64,000 bases of DNA. It comes from Alkalinema sp. FACHB-956 (GTDB lineage: Bacteria > Cyanobacteriota > Cyanobacteriia > Leptolyngbyales > Leptolyngbyaceae). Position numbers and translations under genes: made by a program. The stretch spans positions 248,001-312,000 of the forward strand of contig NZ_JACJRC010000003.1 of NCBI RefSeq assembly GCF_014697025.1, read 5' to 3'. Shown here piece by piece: positions 36,530 through 43,895 of this stretch (its first letter is position 1; each line of letters opens with the position of its first letter). Under the pieces are notes generated by a model. The model was not told where the DNA came from and made no database searches. It was given only the letters and a program-made list of their open reading frames with translations.

Positions 36530-36892
36530 TTACCCGTTCGCCGCCATCGTTCGTAAGTTCCGCAGGGAGTTGATACAGAGTATACAGTCGCAACCAAACA
36601 GCGCGATCGCTGCGTTGCCCTCCTCTTCGGTAAATTCAAATTCATAGGGAGAATTAATCGGATCCATGGCGTGATCGATCGGTTTCGTCTGAGGGGACTG
36701 TTTTAGTCTGCTGATGCGATCGCAAACTAAATTAAATCGGCTGTGATTGGAAAAAACACAAAGCTGGGGTTCGGTCGCATACTTATCAGGATCCGAAACT
36801 TGAAAAGCATGGGCAGGCAAAGCAACCAGCCAGCAGAAGGAGGATCCAACTAAGGAGGGCAGGGAAAAAAGACTTAGGAGAAGCCGATTCAT
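36530..36892 (-). CDS. Small secreted cysteine-containing protein, unknown
   Basis: A 120-residue protein. The N-terminus is a Sec signal (LLLSLFSLPSLVGSSFCWLVALPAHA, then FQ). The mature part has five cysteines, including the GCDCILC cluster near the C-terminus. The start ATG (36892) has a GAGG site eight bases upstream, which supports a real gene. I know no family for it. Periplasmic or extracellular location is inferred. Confidence 0.6.
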   Translation of the reverse strand: MNRLLLSLFSLPSLVGSSFCWLVALPAHAFQVSDPDKYATEPQLCVFSNHSRFNLVCDRISRLKQSPQTKPIDHAMDPINSPYEFEFTEEEGNAAIALFGCDCILCINSLRNLRTMAANG

Positions 36893-37162
36893 ACAACTAC
36901 CTCAAAATGGGTCGATATTTTGGGGGTATTAGGGATATCGTAGGGATCGCAGAAATCCCGGACTATCCCAGGAGAATCAAATAATAAGTTACTCCTTTTT
37001 GGGAAATGTGATCTCTGGGAAATACAATCTCTGGAAAATATAATCTGCATCCTTACAGTCATAGATCTATAGAACTAGATTTACAGATCTACAACCTGGA
37101 TAGCGATCCCCTGCAGGGTAGCCCGAGAAACCCCGAACGATGCCCCTACGCAGAGAAATGAC

Positions 37163-37651
37163 TTAGCCACCAAACAAATATTTCATCTGAACTTGTAACG
37201 ACGTATTGGGTCCTGCGACAACAACAGCCGCTTCCGAAAATTTTGGAGCACCCGCACGAATGGCAGGGTTGCGGGAAAATCCAAACCCTTCGGTGGGAAT
37301 ACCCAAGGCATTACGGTTCAGTTGATTATCGGAGTTGGCATCATGCAAGACGGCCACGGCATAGCTACCCGCCCGCAAATTGCTAAACGTGATCTGGGGC
37401 GCGTCGCTCGTGATTTTGACACATTGACTCCGAACCGCTTGGGTGCCATTACTGGGAAATCCCTTACTGCTAGAAAACAGACTCAGACAAACCTGCCCTT
37501 TCTGATTCTTCAAGCCATCAATTTCAACCACTAGATCGCTCTTCGCCTGGACTGAACTGATTCGTTGAGCATGGCTGGCGGGAACCGTGCAGAGTGGCAA
37601 CAGGAGTGTCCCTAGGGACAAGGCGATCGCACAGACGGACGACTTTTTCAC
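37163..37651 (-). CDS. DUF2141 secreted protein
   Basis: A 162-residue protein. It starts at GTG 37651, preceded by AAGGAG at good spacing; the frame extends to 37702 but without a ribosome binding site. The Sec signal ends ASHA. The DUF2141 beta-sandwich follows: LVVEIDGLKNQKGQVCLSLF, then ITFSNLRAGSYAVAVLHDANSDNQLNRN, GIPTEGFGFSRNP and the closing strand TSLQVQMKYLF. The family is predicted extracytoplasmic, with unknown function. Confidence 0.88.
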   Translation of the reverse strand: MKKSSVCAIALSLGTLLLPLCTVPASHAQRISSVQAKSDLVVEIDGLKNQKGQVCLSLFSSSKGFPSNGTQAVRSQCVKITSDAPQITFSNLRAGSYAVAVLHDANSDNQLNRNALGIPTEGFGFSRNPAIRAGAPKFSEAAVVVAGPNTSLQVQMKYLFGG

Positions 37652-37999
37652 GCTGAACTCCTTCAGATAAGCAAAACCAGTAGTCGTGAAACCGTCACCC
37701 ACAATAGCAGATACAAATCCTTTCCGAACAGTAATACTGGTGACAAATCTGTGTCATTGATGTGTCATACCCCACCCATGTTGCAGAAAACCCATGTTGC
37801 AGAAAACCCATTTTGCCTCGGTGAGGTCTAGCCAAAGCTAGGTTCACGCTCATTCCCTAGGTTCACGCTCATTGGCCCTGATCCATCCGATCGTTATTCC
37901 AGCAGCCTACCTGTAGGAGTGGGTTCGATCGGGAAACTGCGAAGATTAATAGAAGTAAGAAGTATCTCGGTACGCTCCATCCTAGAACGAGAGGATTTC
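37652..37999. other. Divergent spacer with two tandem duplications
   Basis: A 348 bp spacer between the DUF2141 and TPR-CHAT genes. It holds a 15 bp tandem repeat (unit AAACCCATGTTGCAG, about 37775-37815) and a 21 bp direct repeat (CTAGGTTCACGCTCATT, about 37838-37874). Confidence 0.5.
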
Positions 38000-40900
38000 A
38001 TGGTTGACTCCCCGATGAACGCTGTCCCCAAACGGCTGCAACGGCTACAACGGCTGCAACGGATCGCGGCTAGCCTCAGTGCTGTGGTGATTCCGTTATC
38101 CGCCATTGGCAGTCCCCATATGCCTGGATCAACCCTAGGAAGTTTCGCCGCAGATCCCGCCAATCCCCAGCCCAGTCAACCGGAAAATTCGTTAGTCCAG
38201 CAGGCCAATAAACTCCAAGCAGAAGGAAAATTTAAAGACGCGATCGTGATCTGGCAACAGGTTTTGCAGCAGGCCCAAACGGCAAACGATCGTGCCCTGC
38301 AAAAGCTAGCCCTGTTTTCTTTAGGCAATGCCCTGAAGGATTTGAAGGACTATCCCGCAGCACTCGCCTATTACGATCGCGCCAAATTGCTAATTGAGCC
38401 AGATGGGAATCCGGAGGAATTAGGTCGCCTCTGGGCTGCCTTGGGGTTTGCCTACCGCGATGCAGGGCAACTGGAACAGGCGATTCCAGCATTGCAAAAA
38501 AGTGTGAAATTTAAGCAGCAGGCTCAGGATCGGTTTGGGGTAGGAGTGATCCTCCGGAGCCTTGGTAGACTCTACGAACAACAACGGAATTATTCAGAAG
38601 CGATCGCCTACTACCAGCGCAGTTTGGATGTTTTTGTTGCCCTCAAGGACTTCAAGTGGCAAGGGTTTGCTTGGAATGGCTTGGGCCGATCGTACAATGC
38701 CATGGGACAGCGCAAACAGGCGATCGCCGCTTTTCAGAAGAGTTTGCAACTGGCGCGCCAACAAAAGGATATTCAAGGGGAAGCGGACATTTTAACCAGC
38801 CTTGGAATCACGTTTAACGAAGCGGGACAACCCGCTAAGGCAGTGGAATATTTACAGCCTGCCTTGGGTCTGCATCGTAGTTTGAAATCACGGGTCGATG
38901 AGGCGAGGATACTGGTACAACTGGGATCAGCTAACCATGAATTAGGACAGAATACAATTGCGATCGACCAACTAAACCAAGGGCTTGCACTTGCTGAAGA
39001 AATTGGCAACAGCGCTATCAGAGTGAATGCATTGACGAATCTCGGAATTTTCTATCTCAATACGGGAAATCCCCAGAAGGCGTTAACACTATTTGAAACT
39101 GGATTACAGGAAGCCAAAAAACAGAAAAACTTGGCTCAGGAGCAGAATTTAATGAGTCAGTTGGGGGTCTTATATTCCCGCTTAGGCGAGCATCTCAAGG
39201 CGATCGAGTACATGCAAGGAAGTCGTGAACTCGCGAAAACACTGGGTGATCAAAGCATTGAAGCCGCAGAGCTGAATAATATTGGAACCATCTACTATGG
39301 GTTAGGGCAATATCGTCTGGCTTTGGATCATCATTTCAAATCACTAGAACTTGCGCGGAAACTGGGCGATCGTCAAATTGAAGGGTTCAATTTAGGGAGC
39401 ATTGGTATCATTTATAGAGCAGTACAAGATTATGAAAAAGCAATCCAGTATGCAGAAGAATGCCTCAAGATTGCACGGGAATTAAAAAATCCGATCGAAG
39501 AAGCCACCACCCTTTTAGATCTGGGATTAGCCTATCGCCAGATTGATTTAGCAAAAAGTACTCCTTACTTTCAGCAAGCCTTGGCATTGGCTGAGAAAAT
39601 TAACCACATTGGACTAGCTGGCAAAGCACGGGGCAATTTAGCTACCAATTACTTTGACGATCGCAACTATCAACAGGCTGCACCGCTGTTCCAAAAAAGT
39701 GTTGAAATTGCCGTCAAAACTGGAGACTTACGGGAGCAGGGGGTTGCCCTGACTAACTTAGGCCATACGCTTTTTCGGTTAAAACAATATTCTGCTGCTG
39801 AAAAAGCATTACAAGATAGTATTGCCATTTGGGAAATCCAACGGGCAGAGCTAAACCGAACGGATTACAGAAGTAGCGATCGCTATAAAATCTCGCTCTT
39901 TGAACGTCAACGCATTAGTTATCGGCTATTACAACAGGTTTTAGTCGCTGATCAGCGTCCAGAAATGGCACTAGAAACAGCAGAGCGTGGCAGGGCTAGG
40001 GCACTGATTGAATTAGTCGCACGGAAGCACCAAGGGAAAAATGCACCGGAAATTGCGCCCCCCACGATCGAGAGAATGAAGCAAACGGCAAAGGCCCTCA
40101 ATGCAACCTTGGTGTTCTATTCACTGATTTCCGATGATTTAAATGATGGCCCCAAGCCTGAATATGGGGATGCCTATGTTTATATTTGGGTTGTTTCTCC
40201 AGAAGGCATGGTCACATTCCGCCAATCGGATATCCGTCCGCTCTGGCAAAACGAGAAACTGAAGTTGAATGATTTAGTTCTAGGCAGTCGTCAATTACTA
40301 GGTGCACGGGGACGTAGCGGCATCAAAGTCGTTGCAGTCACTCCCCCCGAACGGGATTCTGAAGATGTTTTAAAAGCGCTCCATCAGATATTGATTAAAC
40401 CGATTCAAGCACAGTTGCCAGAAGATGAAAACGCATCTGTCATTATCATCCCCCAAGGTTTTCTATTTACCATTCCCTTCGCGGCCCTCCAGGATGAACA
40501 AAATCGATCGCTGATTGAACAACATACCTTACTCACTGCACCGTCGATTCAAGCTCTAGACCTGACCCTCGCATTGAAAAAATCAGCCCCATCAACGACA
40601 AATGCGATCGTCGTCGGGAATCCAGCGATGCCGAAAATTCAAGTTGCAGACGGAACAACCGAAGTGTTGGATGCACTACCAGGGGCCGAAGCCGAAGCCA
40701 AGGCGATCGCGCAAGTCCTGAATACCCAGCCGTTAATTGGAGCCCAAGCCCGCAAGTCCGAGGTCTTAAAACGCTTGCCCAAGGCGTCCATCATCCACTT
40801 TGCGACCCATGGGTTACTCGACGATTTCTACCAACGGGAATTTCCAGGAGCCATCGCCTTAGCGCCGGATCAACCGCAGCAGGTCAATGATGGACTGTTG

Positions 40901-41260
40901 ACGACGGATGAAATGTTGAATGAAAACTTTTCGCTCTCAGCGGATTTGGTGGTGTTGAGTGCCTGTGATACGGGGCGTGGACGCATTACGGGGGATGGCG
41001 TGGTGGGGCTATCCCGATCGCTGATTGCAGCCGGGGTTCCCAGTGTCGTTGTTTCGCTATGGGCTGTGTCTGATAACTCCACCTCCGATTTGATGCGATC
41101 GTTTTATCGTAATTTGCAATCGTTGCAACCTGCGCCTGGAACCGCCACAAATTTGAACTATAAAGCCCAAGCGCTGCGGCGCGCCATGCTAGAAACGAAG
41201 CAAAAGTATCCAGCCCCGTATCATTGGGCGGCCTTTACGTTGATTGGGCGGGGATTTTAG
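38000..41260 (+). CDS. TPR–CHAT domain protein (caspase-like, HetF-associated type)
   Basis: A 1086-residue protein. A GAGAGGA site precedes ATG 38000. An RLQRLQRLQR repeat (9 bp DNA unit) begins the protein, followed by a hydrophobic signal-like stretch (IAASLSAVVIPLSAIGS). About fourteen tetratricopeptide repeats occupy residues ~55-640 (for example ALAYYDRAKLL, AIAYYQRSLDVF, ALDHHFKSLELARKLGDRQIEG). The CHAT peptidase-like domain fills the C-terminal ~300 residues, with catalytic His in IIHFATHGLL (~935) and Cys in VVLSACDTGRG (~985), then GVVGLSRSLIAAG and VVVSLWAVSD. CHAT proteases act in heterocyst control (HetF) and in defence systems. Activity and partner here are unknown. The recQ-like gene begins 19 bp later. 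Confidence 0.9.
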   Translation: MVDSPMNAVPKRLQRLQRLQRIAASLSAVVIPLSAIGSPHMPGSTLGSFAADPANPQPSQPENSLVQQANKLQAEGKFKDAIVIWQQVLQQAQTANDRALQKLALFSLGNALKDLKDYPAALAYYDRAKLLIEPDGNPEELGRLWAALGFAYRDAGQLEQAIPALQKSVKFKQQAQDRFGVGVILRSLGRLYEQQRNYSEAIAYYQRSLDVFVALKDFKWQGFAWNGLGRSYNAMGQRKQAIAAFQKSLQLARQQKDIQGEADILTSLGITFNEAGQPAKAVEYLQPALGLHRSLKSRVDEARILVQLGSANHELGQNTIAIDQLNQGLALAEEIGNSAIRVNALTNLGIFYLNTGNPQKALTLFETGLQEAKKQKNLAQEQNLMSQLGVLYSRLGEHLKAIEYMQGSRELAKTLGDQSIEAAELNNIGTIYYGLGQYRLALDHHFKSLELARKLGDRQIEGFNLGSIGIIYRAVQDYEKAIQYAEECLKIARELKNPIEEATTLLDLGLAYRQIDLAKSTPYFQQALALAEKINHIGLAGKARGNLATNYFDDRNYQQAAPLFQKSVEIAVKTGDLREQGVALTNLGHTLFRLKQYSAAEKALQDSIAIWEIQRAELNRTDYRSSDRYKISLFERQRISYRLLQQVLVADQRPEMALETAERGRARALIELVARKHQGKNAPEIAPPTIERMKQTAKALNATLVFYSLISDDLNDGPKPEYGDAYVYIWVVSPEGMVTFRQSDIRPLWQNEKLKLNDLVLGSRQLLGARGRSGIKVVAVTPPERDSEDVLKALHQILIKPIQAQLPEDENASVIIIPQGFLFTIPFAALQDEQNRSLIEQHTLLTAPSIQALDLTLALKKSAPSTTNAIVVGNPAMPKIQVADGTTEVLDALPGAEAEAKAIAQVLNTQPLIGAQARKSEVLKRLPKASIIHFATHGLLDDFYQREFPGAIALAPDQPQQVNDGLLTTDEMLNENFSLSADLVVLSACDTGRGRITGDGVVGLSRSLIAAGVPSVVVSLWAVSDNSTSDLMRSFYRNLQSLQPAPGTATNLNYKAQALRRAMLETKQKYPAPYHWAAFTLIGRGF

Positions 41261-41279
41261 TCCATCGCCTCAGTAATTG

Positions 41280-42830
41280 ATGATTCTTAGACAACGCCTG
41301 CAGAGAGATTTTGGGTTAACTCTGGGAATGCTAGCGGATAGTATCCTGCGGGATGCGCTAGGCAATTCTCCAATGGGCTTCCTTCAACAAGCGATGCAGT
41401 TCCAACCTTGTACCACCAATCCCCACGCTGTCCTCAAAGCCATTTGGGGCTACGATCGGTTTCGCGAGCCCCAGGAAGAGATTGTTCGATCGCTGGTACA
41501 GGGACAGGATGCCTTGATTTTGATGCCAACGGGGGGCGGCAAGTCCTTGTGTTTCCAGATTCCGGCTCTGCTGCGCCCCGGTTTGACCTTGGTGGTTTCG
41601 CCACTGGTTGCGTTGATGGAGAATCAGGTTCAGGAATTGCAGGATCAGAAAGTGCCCGCAGGGTTACTGCATAGTCAACTGAGCCGAGAACAACGCCGTC
41701 AGGTTTTGTTGGATTTGGAGCGGCGATCGCTCAAGTTGCTTTATTTATCGCCGGAAACTTTGCTGAGTCCACCGGTGTGGGAACGGTTGAACCATCCAGA
41801 TTTGCCCATTAGCTCGCTAGTGCTGGATGAGGCCCATTGTGTAGCGCAGTGGGGTGAAACCTTTCGGCCTGCCTATTTCCGCCTAGGTGCGGTGCGAGAT
41901 GCTTTGCAAACGGCCAAATCGGCCTCCACTCCCATTAATGTTGCAGCCTTTACAGCAACCGCGAATCCTGAGGCCCAAGCAACGATTCAGACGATTTTGC
42001 GCCTGCGGAATCCGGTGGTTTTTAAACTGAATCCCTATCGATCGAATTTAAATTTACAGATTCAATGGGTCATAACACCTCGGGGACGACGGCAACAATT
42101 ATGGAAGTTTATCCAGCAGCAATCCCCCGCCGCAGGTTTGGTTTATGTACGCACTCGGCAGGATAGCGAAAAACTAGCAGCGGAATTACGGCGATCGGGC
42201 TATGCAACAGCGGCGTACCACGCAGGTTTAGCGGCCCAGGAACGACGGAAAATTGAACAGGCTTGGTTGACCGATCGCTTGCAGTTTGTGGTCTGTACCA
42301 ATGCCTTTGGCATGGGGGTGAATAAGCCCAATGTGCGGTGGGTGGCCCATTTCCATGCGCCCTTATTGCTGAGTGAGTATATCCAGGAGGTGGGACGGGC
42401 GGGCCGCGATGGCAAGACTGCTACGGCGCTATTGCTCGCGAGCGAGCCGACGGGATGGCTAGATGGGAGCGATCGGCAACGCTGGCAATTTTTCCAGCAA
42501 CAGTTAGAGAAGCAGGCCGATCAAGCCAAGCGACTGCTCAAACACATTCCCTCGGAGGGGTCTGCGCCTGATTTATTCCAGCAATATCCCCAGGCAGATG
42601 TGGCATTGTCTATTTTGCAAGCAGCAGGGGGTTTGCACTGGCGCGATCCCTTTCATTACCAGTTGACGGATCAGCGATCGTTCAAATCGGTCTCTAGTCA
42701 AAGCAAACCGGAAATTGCGGCTTATCTGAAAACGAAGGATTGTCGCTGGAAGTTTTTACTAGCTGCGTTTGGGTTTTCGCAACCAGAGAATTGGCACTGT
42801 GGCCACTGCGATCGGTGTCAGCCTCGCTAA
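41280..42830 (+). CDS. recQ: RecQ-family ATP-dependent DNA helicase
   Basis: A 516-residue superfamily 2 helicase. An N-terminal extension of about 40 residues precedes the RecQ core: motif 0 GYDRFREPQEEIVR, motif I MPTGGGKSLCFQIP, motif Ia VVSPLVALMENQV, DEAH box LDEAHCVAQWG, motif III AFTATAN, motif IV GLVYVRTR, motif V VVCTNAFGMGVNKPNVRWV and motif VI QEVGRAGRDG. The C-terminal zinc region is reduced (CHCGHCDRC-type end HCGHCDRC), with no HRDC domain. It unwinds DNA with 3'-5' polarity in recombination or repair. The start is ATG 41280 (a TTG precedes it). The 19 bp gap to the TPR-CHAT gene suggests co-transcription. Confidence 0.93.
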   Translation: MILRQRLQRDFGLTLGMLADSILRDALGNSPMGFLQQAMQFQPCTTNPHAVLKAIWGYDRFREPQEEIVRSLVQGQDALILMPTGGGKSLCFQIPALLRPGLTLVVSPLVALMENQVQELQDQKVPAGLLHSQLSREQRRQVLLDLERRSLKLLYLSPETLLSPPVWERLNHPDLPISSLVLDEAHCVAQWGETFRPAYFRLGAVRDALQTAKSASTPINVAAFTATANPEAQATIQTILRLRNPVVFKLNPYRSNLNLQIQWVITPRGRRQQLWKFIQQQSPAAGLVYVRTRQDSEKLAAELRRSGYATAAYHAGLAAQERRKIEQAWLTDRLQFVVCTNAFGMGVNKPNVRWVAHFHAPLLLSEYIQEVGRAGRDGKTATALLLASEPTGWLDGSDRQRWQFFQQQLEKQADQAKRLLKHIPSEGSAPDLFQQYPQADVALSILQAAGGLHWRDPFHYQLTDQRSFKSVSSQSKPEIAAYLKTKDCRWKFLLAAFGFSQPENWHCGHCDRCQPR

Positions 42831-42891
42831 CAGAATCGCTAACCGAGTAGAAGTCATTCGAAGATGATCCAGATGATTCGTTCAACGATCA

Positions 42892-43695
42892 TCAAGGTTG
42901 CAGGAGAATATTTTTCCCATCACCTCCTAAAACAACGACCTTCGAGTTTTTCGAGTCTGCTAAGCGTTGCATTGCCTCAATTTGACGGAACTTCAGCACC
43001 GGTTCACTCAGACCCTGGGAAAGAATTTTTTGAGCATCCGCTTGCCCTTGGGCTTCAATCCGTTTTCGTTCCGCTTCTTGCTTCTCCTTAGTCAAAATAA
43101 ATTGCATCCGTTGACTCTCCTGATCCGCTTGCAGCTTGGCTTCGACACTTTGACGCAAATTCTCCGGCAAAGCCACGTTACGCAGGGGCGTATCTTCGAT
43201 CGTGATACCACGATTGGTCAAAATGGCGTTTAAGTCAGTACGAAGCTGTGTCGTTAAGGCTTGCCGCTGGGTTGTGTAGAGTTCCTGGGCGTTGTAGCGA
43301 GCAGTGGTATTGCGAATCAACGATCGCACCTGCGGGAGAACAATCACTTCTTGGTAATTCATCCCCACGGTTTGATAGATCTGGCTCGCTTGATTGGGAT
43401 CAAGACGATACAAAATACTGACATCAACCTCCATCATCAGTCCTTCCTTAGAGGGGGCTTGGGTTGTTTCTTTGATTTCCTGGGTCTGTACCGAGAGATG
43501 AACAACCTTGGACAAGGGATTTCTTAAATGGAGACCCGGTTGTAGCACTTTAGGAGAGACTTGCCCGAAGGTATCCACAACACCAACATGTCCTGCTGGC
43601 ACAACAGATACACAACGTAATAAAGTGACTAATCCTAGAAAACTGACGATAGAAATTCCCGCGATCGTGCGATAGGGGTGAGTGCGATTAATCAT
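42892..43695 (-). CDS. Prohibitin/SPFH-domain membrane protein
   Basis: A 267-residue protein. One N-terminal helix (IAGISIVSFLGLVTLL) anchors it. The SPFH/prohibitin domain runs from SVVPAGHVGVVDTFGQV to LRNVALPENLRQSVEAK. A coiled coil (QADQESQRMQFILTKEKQEA) and the Glu/Ala/Gln-rich tail follow, ending in VVVLGGDGKNILL. Prohibitins form ring-like scaffolds in membrane microdomains; the cyanobacterial homologue is Synechocystis Slr1106-like. ATG 43695. Confidence 0.92.
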   Translation of the reverse strand: MINRTHPYRTIAGISIVSFLGLVTLLRCVSVVPAGHVGVVDTFGQVSPKVLQPGLHLRNPLSKVVHLSVQTQEIKETTQAPSKEGLMMEVDVSILYRLDPNQASQIYQTVGMNYQEVIVLPQVRSLIRNTTARYNAQELYTTQRQALTTQLRTDLNAILTNRGITIEDTPLRNVALPENLRQSVEAKLQADQESQRMQFILTKEKQEAERKRIEAQGQADAQKILSQGLSEPVLKFRQIEAMQRLADSKNSKVVVLGGDGKNILLQP

Positions 43696-43861
43696 AGAAT
43701 TGCGTGAATCGTGTAGAGTATTGTGATACTACAGTGATATGTCTCTAAGCTGGCATACTTTAACTACAAAGTCTTAGTTGTTTTTACGGAAAACACTACG
43801 CATAATTGATGCTGGAACAATCTTTACTGTAGGAAATAACACAATCAAGATTTAGCCTTTT

Positions 43862-43880
43862 GTTAACCTTGACTTAAGCG
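43862..43880. promoter_or_regulatory. Pho-box-like direct repeat
   Basis: GTTAACCT-TGA-CTTAAGCG has the 8+3+8 spacing of cyanobacterial Pho boxes, with good agreement of the first half to CTTAACCT. It lies about 170 bp upstream of the prohibitin gene. A single such match in an AT-rich spacer can be chance. Confidence 0.25.
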
Positions 43881-43895
43881 TTTTTATCTATGGTG

